Shown here piece by piece: positions 55,105-64,000 of a stretch of DNA of 64,000 nt. Position numbers and translations under genes: made by a program. The notes beneath the pieces are model-generated. The model worked only from the letters and a program-made list of their open reading frames with translations. It was not told where the DNA came from and ran no database searches. Location: positions 1,054,001 through 1,118,000 of the forward strand of contig JALBUN010000001.1 of NCBI GenBank assembly GCA_025174535.1, in the 5' to 3' direction. Each line of letters opens with the position of its first letter. Positions within the stretch are counted from its first letter, which is position 1. This DNA is from Cantharellus purpuraceus. Its lineage: Eukaryota; Basidiomycota; Agaricomycetes; Cantharellales; Hydnaceae.

Positions 55105-58100
55105 TTAAAGATTCATAAGAGGGCCAGGTTTGTCTGGATAAGCGGAGTGAAAGTCAGAGACAGATTCAGATGCATGATCGAGTTCAGACGTGGAGATCCA
55201 TGAGGACTCTTCATTGGTGCCTTCGTATCCAGTCCATTTGACTAAGTACTGGAGCTTGCACTTGTATTGATGGTCAATCTTCAAGTCCAGGATCTCAGAT
55301 ATCTCATATTCATTGTCTCCTTCAATGATGATCGGGGGAGGTGGGGGTTGCATGTGACCAGAGATCTCGTTTGTAGTAGCGGGTTTGAGCATTGATATAT
55401 GGAAGACCAGATGAACTGCTCGGAAGTGGTCAGGGAGGCGGAGGGTGAAGGACCTGCTGCCCACGCAAGCAATGACCTCATAAGGACCTAAGTATTTCTC
55501 AGAGAGTTTCTTCGATGGGCAGGTGGTCCGGAAGTGTTCGGCCTTAACGAATACTTTATCTCCGATTTGCAGGTCCGGAGCCGGAATGCAGCGTCGGTCT
55601 GCAGAGACTTGATATTGTTTCTAGGCATTGGAGATGGTCTCTCAGAGATATTGGTGTAGTTGATCAAGGTTGGTTACGAATTGGCGGGCTTTGGTGGAGG
55701 CAAGTTCTTTCTCAGGGTGGACGGAGATGTTCAGATGATAGCCTTTATTAGCAAAGAATGGAGAGATGCCAGTAGTCGTGTTCGGAGCGTTGTTGTAGGC
55801 AAACTCTGCAATCGGAAGCAGATCAGCCCAGTTGTCTTGTTGATAGTTACAATAGATTCGGAGATATTGTTCCAGGGACTGATTCATTCGTTCCATTTGT
55901 CCGTCTCCTTCAGGGTGGTATCTGGAGGTGAAATGAAGCTTCATGTTGAGAGCCTTTCCTAATGTGTGGAAGAAGGAGGACACAAACTCCGAGCCCCAAT
56001 CAGATGTGACATGCAATGGGACTCCATGTTTAGAGAATACGTGGAGAATGAACAATTTAGCTAGCGAGGCAGAGGTGATGGTGTCATGCGTCGGAATGAA
56101 TAGTGACTGTTTAGTGAACCTGTCGACAATCACGAGTATGGTGTCGTATCCAAGCGATGGGGGGAGCTTCTCTATGAAATCCATGGAGATGGAGTTCCAT
56201 GGTTGCTCCAGGACCAGAAGTTGCTTAAGCGTTCTGTAGGGTTTGTGCCTTTGCGATTTTGAGTGCATACACGTGGTGCAGGAGCTACAGTAGTGTTGGA
56301 TGTATTCTCGCATTTTTGGCCATACATAGTCTCGTTGGATTAATCCTTGTGTGTGATTTTGCCTGAAATGGCCCGAGATCGGGTGATCATGATAATACTG
56401 CAAAACTCGGGGTCGGAGGCCGTTGGCGTCGGAGACGTATATCTGGTTGTTGTGTCGGAGGTGTCCTTCGGGGTCAGGTGACCATTTTGGATCGGAAGGG
56501 TTGTCCAAGTGTTTAACTGCAACAGGATCAGATCAGAGTGATGAGCAGATGTCGGAGTGGAGTTGATTGATGTCCATAATGGTGACAGCTCGGAGGGTGG
56601 GAGTCATGAGGGTGGATGCTCATAGGGATGATGCCAGCTGCTCGTTAGTAAACACAGGACAAAAGTTGTGTGGGTTTACAGTGGCATAGTCGCTATTCCC
56701 CTCTTTAGGGTAGACGTCCCAGCATCTAGTTAACACGTCGGGCTTTGCTCCAAGTCAACCTGGACGGAAACGGATAATGAGATTGAACTGAGATAGGTAT
56801 TCGGACCATCGGACTTGTCTCTGGGTGAGCAGTTTCATTGTGGAGAAGTATTCCAAGTTTTTGTGGTCAGTTATGATGTCTACCAGATCGGAGGGGCCTT
56901 CAAGGTAGTGTCTCCATATCCGGAAGGCTTCATATATGGCAAGGAGCTCTTTGTCATGGACGTCATAGTTCAGTTTGGGGGGCGTAAATGTACGCGAGTG
57001 AAAAGCGATCAGATGGACATGTCCGTCGTCCGGAGAGATGATGGACAGGATCGTGGCAAGTGCATAGTCGGAGGTGTTGGTCTCTAATAGGATAGGAACA
57101 TCTGGAACCCAATGAGTCAGTATTGGAGCGGAAGTAAAGGCCTTTTTGAAGGTCTCAAAGCTCTGTCTACATTCGTCAGTGAAATTCCATTGGATACCCT
57201 TCCTAGTGAGTCAGGTGAGCAGAACGGTGATATCGGAGTAGCCGTGAATGAAGCAGTGGTAGAAGTTGGTGAACCCTAGGAAGGACTGTATGTCCTTGAC
57301 TTTCTGGGGTTCTGGCCATTCCTGTATGGCTTTGATTTTGTCATCAGACATTGTCAATCCTGCCAGGGAGAGGATATAGCCTAGGTATTTGACCGAGTCG
57401 GAGTGGAATTCGCATTTGTCAGCGTGGGCAAAGAGGCCATGTTTTTGGAGATGTCGGAGTACATCTCGAACATGTGTCCGATGTTCTTCTTCGTTGTCCG
57501 AATATACCAAAATGTCGTCTAAGTAAACAAGGACAGTCACATCAAGGAGGTTGGCGAAGGTATCATTCATGAACCTCTGGAAGGCGGCCGGAGCATTGGT
57601 TAGTCCGAAGGGCATGATGCACCACTCGAAAGATCCATATCATGTGCGGAAAGTTGTTTTCCATTCGTCGCCTTCTCGGATACGGACTAGATGGTAGGCA
57701 TGTAGGAGATCTTAGCCTTTCGAGGACTCTCAAGTAGGTCCGCGGTGCGGGGTATTGAGTATTGGTCTTTCTTGGTGATCTTGTTAAGTCCACAGAAGTT
57801 GACACATAGGCAGAGTGATCCGTCCTTTTTGCAGACAAATAGGACCAGAGCTCCATGGGGCAATAAGGATGGGCGGATGAAGCCCATGGCCAAGTTCTCG
57901 TCTATGAATGTTTGGAGAGCCAGTAGCTCTTTTTGGGATAGCGAGTAGATAGGGCCAAGCGGAGGGGTGGAGTTGTCATCCAGTTCAATCTTGAGATTGT
58001 ATGGTTGGTGTTCTGCTAGGGAGTCGGCTTTAGACCTGCTGAACACGTTGGCGAACTCATGATACTCCTTAGGAACCATAGATAGGTCCAGTGGAGTTGA

Positions 58101-58768
58101 TCAGGTGGAACAAGCGGCGAGGAATATCGGATCAGAGAGGTGAACCTGGAATGTGTGAGAACCGTCCAGCTTGCTTAGTCTGGCGAAGACCATAGTGTCC
58201 ACCAGTGATATAAACGGCGGGGTAGATGGAGTATCTATCGGAGTGGAGTCAGCAGAGGCGGAAGATAGTTTCGCACCTAAAGTTGCTGGTGACGCTGGGG
58301 ATGACACAGCCTGTACTGGAGAATGGAATGTGATATGGCCCAATGCCCAGTCAATCAATGGATTGTAGCGGGTGAGCCAGTTATGTCCAAGAACCACAGA
58401 ACAGCTGGAGTCAAGCGGAGTAACATAGAATGTAAGGTTCTGGATTTCTCCGACAGAAAAACAGATAGACAGATCTATAGCTCGTGAAATAACAGCATTA
58501 GTAGTGCCATCAAATAATCGGAGTGATATCAGAGTTATGGTGTATGTATGGAGTTTATGTAAATGGGAAAAAGAGGAATCAAGGAAACAATGAGTAGAAC
58601 CGGAGTCAATTAATGCTTGGATAGCGGTATCGGGAATGGAGTCGGAGTAGATGAGGATGGTAAGGGAGTCGGAGTGGGAAAGAGTGGATGCGTTCAGGCA
58701 GACCTCATTTGTCGTACGGGGAGTACCAATGCAGCCCTCAGCCCGTATGGAGGCTATAGGACTGCTTA
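55105..58768 (-). pseudogene. Gypsy-2 pol, defective
   Basis: Read 3' to 5': protease (IDSGSTHCFLDSSF), RT (VYLDDILVYSDN intact), RNase H region, integrase (MDFIEKLPPSLGYDTILVIV, HPEGDGQMERMNQSLEQYL) and a chromodomain (LQYLVKWTGYEG) ending at 55105. Defects include a CGA-to-TGA stop near 58098 and a 16-bp deletion between AGATCT repeats near 57705 that removes the KID segment of RT motif A. Pol follows gag by a -1 shift at an A7 heptamer (58772-58778). Confidence 0.9.
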
Positions 58769-59911
58769 CTATTTTTTTGGGTCTGTCACTTTTGCGTCGG
58801 ACTTGTCCGTCGTGGTGTTGGCGGCACGGCCCTTTGCCTTTGCTGCGGACGAGGTTGCCTTGTTGCAATCCTTGGCTTGGTGGCCTGGCTTTCCGCAGAA
58901 CAGACAGAGGTTGTTGTCCATGCGGCGCTGGCGTTCCTGCTGGATAAGTTTTCCGTCCTTCCCCAGCTTGGTGGAGAGGTCCGGAGTACTCTTGCGAGCT
59001 CCGGAGTTATTGCTGGTGCCAGAATTGTTCTGACCGGAACCGGAAGCAGCAGCGTTACCAGTGTTTGACTTCTGGCCTGAGTTGGCGGTGGTCCTCTTAT
59101 TGGACCCCTTGTTGGACTTTGGGGTCTTGTCTGATGATTTGTCCGATTTGTTGTAGGCCAAATTTTCGTGGGAGACCTCAGATTGACATTCCCAATAATG
59201 GGTGTCGATGGATTGGGCAAGCTTGCGAAGGGTAACCAAAGTATCCAGCTTACTGACGCGTGATATCTCGTCCTTGATGCGGGATGGGAGTCCAACGTAA
59301 AATTGGCATTGGAGTGCGGCATCACCCCATTGGACTTTTGGGGCTAGCTGCTGGAAACTCACAATGTATTTTGCAATTTTGTGATTTTCCTTCATCCAAA
59401 GTTGATTGAGTTCATTCTCGGCATCAGCCTCGGGGTTGTAAGGACCAAAATTGGTCCAGAGTTTGGAGATGAAGTCGGAGTAGTCTTCTGACCATATCGG
59501 GTCATCGGAGTCGTCCATGAGCGCTGGCTCAAAGTAGTCCAGTGCGGTGCCCTTGAGATAGGACATGGCGAAGGTGACCTTCGCCCGATCGGATGTGAAC
59601 ATGTTGAGGTGGTCGTGGAAATTCAACTGGCATTGCACTAAGAACAGCTGGAGCTTTCGTGGATCAGAGCCATTGAAGGGGTCAGGTTCTTGGACCTTGG
59701 TCCGGGACTTAGGAGCTTGTGGGTTACAGATGTTGCTGGCGAGCAGGGAGATGGCTTGCACCAGATTTGGAGAGGGCGGGGTGTTGTCTTCTTCATTGAT
59801 GGCCTCTATGTGGTCCGTCGGTTCTTCAACGACCTCAGGGATGATGTCGATGCTGGGAGTGGGCACCTCAACAGTTCGTGCGCGTTCAGAATTGGCAGTG
59901 GATCGTGGCAT
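58769..59911 (-). CDS. Gypsy-2 Gag, 380 aa, intact
   Basis: Starts at the ATG of MPRSTANSERARTVEVPTPS. It contains the retrotransposon gag core (DPFNGSDPRKLQLFLVQCQL, AMSYLKGTALDYFEPAL), a Ser/Asn/Lys-rich linker and a CCHC knuckle (CLFCGKPGHQAKDC). It ends KVTDPKK-stop, where AAA AAA TAG follows CCA, making the heptamer A-AAA-AAA directly before the stop: a typical -1 ribosomal frameshift site into pol. Confidence 0.88.
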   Translation of the reverse strand: MPRSTANSERARTVEVPTPSIDIIPEVVEEPTDHIEAINEEDNTPPSPNLVQAISLLASNICNPQAPKSRTKVQEPDPFNGSDPRKLQLFLVQCQLNFHDHLNMFTSDRAKVTFAMSYLKGTALDYFEPALMDDSDDPIWSEDYSDFISKLWTNFGPYNPEADAENELNQLWMKENHKIAKYIVSFQQLAPKVQWGDAALQCQFYVGLPSRIKDEISRVSKLDTLVTLRKLAQSIDTHYWECQSEVSHENLAYNKSDKSSDKTPKSNKGSNKRTTANSGQKSNTGNAAASGSGQNNSGTSNNSGARKSTPDLSTKLGKDGKLIQQERQRRMDNNLCLFCGKPGHQAKDCNKATSSAAKAKGRAANTTTDKSDAKVTDPKK

Positions 59912-59943
59912 TGGTAGGAGTGAGTATGGCAGTTCGAATATAC

Positions 59944-60459
59944 TGTTACACACTAGGTCCGGTTGGGGGTCGGAGATTGGGTTGGAGGTTGAGTCGGAGT
60001 TGGAGTACATCGTAGGGGTTGGAACGGACTTGGCTTCAGCTTATGTGCTGCGCCCTCACTAATACCAGTGTCCGAGATTTCGGGGATGGAGTACGACTTA
60101 GAAAGTTAGGATCGGACTTAGGAACTAGGCGTGATTCGATATTCAAACTGGGGAATGAAGTCCCCAGTCGGCAACTTAAATACATATTTGAAATCTAATA
60201 ATAATTACTCCGGTGATGGGTCTCCGAGGCCGACGGCCTTACATGAGTATGTCCGAGTCCGATGGGGACAGATGTCTGGGTTCCTATGGTGATGCTGATG
60301 CATCAACCGGAACCAGAGACAGATGGGTGGAATTGGCGGTGACAATCAGACAGGTAGATGGAGACGTGGTGGTTTCCAAATGGAGTATAGATTTCATACG
60401 CCATGGGGATCTGAGTGGATCAGATGGGGATCTGGACGTTAATGAATATAGTCATAACA
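59944..60459 (-). repeat. Gypsy-2 5' LTR
   Basis: 516 bp, TGTTACACAC...GTCATAACA on the plus strand; followed by the CTGTG duplication. Confidence 0.93.
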
Positions 60460-60464
60460 CTGTG

Positions 60465-61291
60465 GAATGAAGTCTGTAGTAGTATGACTTAAATACATAT
60501 TTGAAATCTAATAATAATTACTCTGGTGATGGGTCTCTGAGACTGATGGCCTTAGACGCTTGTTCAGAAATACAACAAATATGTACATACAACCTATTTT
60601 CCTCAAATTTTACACAACACACTTAGATTAAAACTTATATTCATATTTCAACATGATTCTCAAATTTTACACAATATACTAGATTAAAACATATTGTGAT
60701 ATTTTGGCATAATTCTCAAAAATAACTGTTTTTTCCTCATTTAGTGGTGGCAACTCTCTTGAGGGAACATCCAAATATCATTGATTCTTTCTTATACAAT
60801 ACTTGTAACATAATTTGAACTATCTTTAATCCCCACCTGGTATTTGTATATCTAAATAACCTATATAATACCAATTATATTAATACATAAATTACTGTTA
60901 TATTCATATAAACAGTTATGTTCATCTCAACCAAATGTCTTATCTTTTAAAGTTTATTAAAATATAGAATATATGTTTATATTTATGAAAATTTGACACA
61001 TCCAAAATCTTTTAAGATATCCAAATTGTAACTCCCTGGCTTTATGTATCATTGAAATCCTGATGTATATCTCATATACATCAGAATATTGTATACTGAC
61101 ATGATTCCAAACAAGTGTCTTATATGAGTATGTCTGAGTCTGATGGGGATGGGTGTCTGGGTTCCTATGGTGATGCTGATGCATCAATGAACCCAGGGAT
61201 GGATGGGCAGAAACAATGGTGTTGATCAGACAGACTAATGGAGACATGACAGTTTCCAAATGGAGTATAGATTTCATATGTGTGGAGATCT
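60465..61291 (-). repeat. Degraded gypsy-family LTR, split by the solo 565-bp element
   Basis: 60465-60554 and 61120-61291 are recognisably the gypsy LTR (TTAAATACATATTTGAAATC, GATGCTGATGCATCAA) but more diverged than the others. Gypsy-2 and then the 565-bp element inserted into it, and repeat R2 truncates it at 61292. Confidence 0.75.
60555..61119 (+). mobile_element. Solo 565-bp terminal-repeat element, copy 2
   Basis: GACGCTTGTTC...AACAAGTGTC (C-to-T in the last repeat), flanked by the TTA duplication (60552-60554, 61120-61122). The uninterrupted target (CCTTA(C/T)ATGAG) is visible in other LTR copies, which confirms the 3-bp duplication. It carries several substitutions relative to the large-element repeats. 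Confidence 0.92.
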
Positions 61292-61540
61292 GGTGTTACA
61301 TCCTGTAACACCAAGTCTGATCTCCAGACTCCATCTCCACCTCTATGTCTGTTAACTCCATCTCCAATAACCCTGAACTCTGTTTATTGTCTTCTTGATA
61401 GTGACTTCTTGACAAGTTGAACTCTGGATCTCTGATCCAACTCCATACCTCCAAACTCTGAAAAAACATTGGACTGATGATCTGAGGGGGTGCAACACAC
61501 AAGTTGAAGCCAAGTCCACTCAATCTGGCTCAATAGTATT
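61292..61540 (+). repeat. LTR-like repeat family R2, copy B (shortened)
   Basis: GTGTTACATCCTGTAACACC... to the solo LTR at 61546. Shares the CTTGACAAGTTGAACTCTGG and ACACACAAGTTGAAGCCAAG segments with 52090-52536 but lacks its middle. Confidence 0.6.
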
Positions 61541-61545
61541 GCTCC

Positions 61546-62073
61546 TGTTATGACTATATTCATTAACGTCCAGATCCCCGTCCGATCCACTCAGATCCCC
61601 ACGCACATGAAATCTATACTCCATTTGGAAACCGCTACATCTCCATCTACCTGTCCGATTGTCACCGCCAATTCCGCCCATCTGTCTCCGGTTCCGATTG
61701 ATGCATCAGCATCACCATAGGAACCCGGACATCTGTCCCTGTCGGACTCGGACAAGCTCATGTAAGGCTGTCGGCCTCGGAGACCCATCACCAGAGTAAT
61801 TATTATTAGATTTCAAATATGTATTTAAGTTGCTGACTGGGGACTTCATTCCCCAGTTTGAATATCGAATCACGCCTAGTTCCTAAGTCCGATCCTAACT
61901 CTCTAAAGTTGTACTCCATCTCCGAAATCTTGGACACCGGTATTAGTGAGGGCGCAGCATATAAGCTGAAGCCAAGTCCGTTCCGACCCCCACAACGCAC
62001 TCTGACTCCGACCCAACCTCCAACCCAACCTCCAACCCAATCTCCAACCCCCAATCAGACCTAGTGCGTAACA
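61546..62073 (+). repeat. Solo gypsy LTR
   Basis: 528 bp, TGTTATGAC...GCGTAACA, flanked by the 5-bp duplication GCTCC (61541-61545, 62074-62078). Confidence 0.93.
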
Positions 62074-62183
62074 GCTCCACTCTGTCTCCAGTAGAACTGG
62101 AACAGTAAAGTCCTTTCTCATTCTTCTCTAGCACCAACTCCAGTTACATCCTTGAACCTCAGTGTCACAGCACTTAACATCTG

Positions 62184-62229
62184 GGTGGATCAGACAGGGA
62201 TCTGGACATCAATGAATATAGTCATAACA
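62184..62229 (-). repeat. Gypsy LTR terminal fragment
   Basis: GGATCTGGACATCAATGAAT followed by ATAGTCATAACA matches the last part of the minus-oriented gypsy LTR; the rest is missing. Confidence 0.7.
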
Positions 62230-62236
62230 CCTCAGC

Positions 62237-62482
62237 CAGATGAAGAAAACAAGCTACCATTCATAGCATTTGGTGCAGCAGTTGATGAGCCAGCAAAAGT
62301 CATGGCAGATATGCTTTGTTTATGGGGATGAAAATGGGTGGACTAGGAGACATAAATGGAATGTGGACAGGACCAAAAATGTCCATCACAGAAACAGAAA
62401 TGTGTGGATACATGGACATAAACCACTTGGATGAGACAGAAATCGAATCTCAGGGACCAAAACCTGATGTGGAGGGACAATA
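62237..62482 (+). pseudogene. Retroelement-like coding fragment
   Basis: Two short protein-like frames in succession: PDEENKLPFIAFGAAVDEPA, then from 62327 MKMGGLGDINGMWTGPK continuing to DVEGQ-stop. They are adjacent to an LTR remnant. Family not identified; probably a decayed gag or other internal region. Confidence 0.35.
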
Positions 62483-63314
62483 ATAAGCTGTGCAAGTCAA
62501 ATAATGCCGGCTTTCAAATTGCAACAGTCCTTGTTCAATCCAAGGTTAGGTCCACCATAGCCACAAGAGTAGATATAGGATCGGTTCGACGCAGGAGGAC
62601 CACGAAAACATAGCATTGGCCAGCTCCTTGATGCATGGTCGTTGGCCTGGGCCCTGGCATGGCCGTCAGAACATGAGCGGAACAAGTTCTCTGCTTGGCC
62701 TAACTAGAAGCAGTGCATGCTAGCGCATAAATCTCCAGACAAGCTATGCACCTTGCTCCAGTGTGAGGTGTCGTGGGCAAACCATGTGAGAGAGACGGGT
62801 CAACTTGCAATGAGGTGACTTATGCGTTTTGCATTTAAATAAACTTGGTGATTGATCACAACAGACAGTGTGACAGCTGTGAACACTCTTCAAGCTTCGT
62901 CAGGGGACGCAATATACCCACGAAAGTCGGGTGCCTAACGTCGACGATTAAAAATGGGTTCAGGGTGAAAGCAAGCGTGTTCTATTTGAGCTTGAGATTT
63001 CAGCTTTCCGAGTCGTTATGATTGCACATAGTATTATGAAGAAATTTGAGTCAAAACCGTAAGTGGATGGGGTTTACATGTAATCAAAAGGAGGAAAACG
63101 ATGCCGGTATAACAAACATCAAAGGTGGTTGAAACGTTTGTAAAGACCCTATAGCGCACGGCTTCAAGTTGACCCATGTTGCAAACAGCAATGAGTTTGG
63201 CGCCCAAACAGTCTCCAGCTGGGCGCCGTATAACAAGTTCGACAACGGCGACGCTCAACTGTCTTTCTTTCCCTTCTCCGTGGCTCACGACGTTGAAGCC
63301 AGCCTTCCCGTGTA
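62483..63314. other. Boundary between transposon cluster and host sequence
   Basis: No repeat or gene recognised. It probably contains the promoter of the gene starting at 63315. Confidence 0.4.
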
Positions 63315-64000
63315 ATGATCACAGGGCATAAGAATCTCAATCCCCTTCTTGTAGCTGAGCCTTTCCAAGCGGTAAGGCGCGCCTCGCACATCTCGCGCAC
63401 AAGAAGACTACTGACGCGCCTCTAGTCCCAGGGAGATGAGGTGCCTACGTCTCCGAAAGACTTGCAAGACTTTTATGAGGACATGGAGAGACGCGAAATA
63501 GAGCGACGGCAGAGCCGTGGAAAGTCGCGACGCTGGACTCGCAGAGGGAGTAACAAAAGTGACCCGGCCAAGGACAAATCGAACCTGGAGCATGGCGAAC
63601 CGAGTTCGAACCAACGTAATCCCTCTGACCGAGAGTTTGAGCTCCACGACGGGCAAGCGCAGGCCACTGGAAGGTATACCCCTCTGGGTGATAACCTACA
63701 AGATGTTACCGATGATGGTCATTCGTCAGTGGCTGAGTTGCGTATTGGCGATTTGGTGCCACCTCCATGGTCTCCTGAATCCCAAGAACACGTAACTTCC
63801 CATAACGCTCCACCAAGCACCTATCGAACGTACTATAAGATACACAATCCTGTTGGCCCTCGATTCTACAGAAATCACCACCTTCGTCCTCTCAACCATT
63901 CCGCGGTTTCAGCTGCGTTACGCCCGTCTTCTGCGTTTTCTAGTGCATTTCCCCCGCTAGCTGCTCTTCCTCCTGCCTCGCCCCCACCACGTGGTTTGGG
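63315..64000 (+). CDS. Unrecognised host gene, 5' part
   Basis: Exon 1 is 63315-63371 (MITGHKNLNPLLVAEPFQA). A 54-nt GT-AG intron (63372-63425) follows, then exon 2 runs open to the window end. About 210 residues are visible. The product is charged near the start (LQDFYEDMERREIERRQSRG, SRRWTRRGSN), then polar. It has a distinctive segment (STYRTYYKIHNPVGPRFYRN) followed by a Pro/Ala/Ser-rich stretch. The body looks intrinsically disordered. I do not recognise the family. The start was chosen because this ATG and splice restore a single frame, whereas exon 2 alone is preceded by an in-frame TAG at the intron end. Confidence 0.55.

Larger units (their letters stand above)
52601..60459 (-). mobile_element. 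Ty3/gypsy retrotransposon 2
   Basis: Full-length, 7859 bp, same family as gypsy-1. LTRs 52601-53115 and 59944-60459; 5-bp duplication CTGTG (52596-52600, 60460-60464). The target is an older, degraded LTR of a related family. Gag and the antisense ORF are intact; pol carries stops and a deletion in RT. Confidence 0.95.

Overview
The window looks like a piece of a filamentous basidiomycete genome. The evidence is dense host genes with many short GT-AG introns (about 42-67 nt in the genes I could splice by eye), a PacC-type pH regulator, a fungal-style TAF1 without visible bromodomains, an OPT-family oligopeptide transporter, and chromodomain-bearing Ty3/gypsy plus Ty1/copia retroelements. The species cannot be named from sequence alone.

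Layout. Bases 1-20870 are mostly host sequence, and all clear genes there are on the minus strand: a partial S9-type peptidase (1-1394), a dual-specificity-phosphatase-like protein lacking the catalytic arginine (1810-2397), TAF1 in 13 exons (3155-7242), PacC/Rim101 in 3 exons (7659-10795) with a cluster of GCCAAG sites upstream, a 4.7-kb stretch without a supported gene, and an OPT transporter (17010-20868).

Bases 21728-62230 are a nested transposon cluster. A copia-like element (from 22601) has been hit by a 565-bp element (23143-23707, TSD CTT), by a complete gypsy element (24085-39797, TSD CTCAT) and by a solo gypsy LTR (41119-41634, TSD CAGAA). The first gypsy element was itself hit by a 7.7-kb element (27521-35262, TSD TTA). 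A second copy of that 7.7-kb element lies inverted at 41702-49865. Further right are a second gypsy element (52601-60459, TSD CTGTG), a second solo 565-bp element (60555-61119, TSD TTA), and several solo or broken LTRs.

The most unusual object is the 7.7/8.2-kb element. It has 565-bp direct terminal repeats, like LTRs. Each repeat ends in short inverted repeats (GACGCTTGTTC...GAACAAGCGTC), the whole unit is flanked by a 3-bp TTA duplication, and the interior encodes no reverse transcriptase. It encodes a DDE transposase of the PIF/Harbinger (DDE_4) type with a chromodomain in its C-terminal part, plus a set of genes unusual for such an element: a coiled-coil protein with a variable SDSDSDQ array, a predicted tail-anchored membrane protein, a divergent 216-aa protein and several very small ORFs. 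Isolated 565-bp copies with their own 3-bp duplications behave like solo terminal repeats.

Both gypsy elements also carry, antisense and between pol and the 3' LTR, a conserved long ORF with a Cys-rich zinc-cluster-like segment. The window closes (63315-64000) with the 5' part of an unrecognised plus-strand host gene. All splice sites, repeat borders and identities were read by eye, with no search or alignment program.
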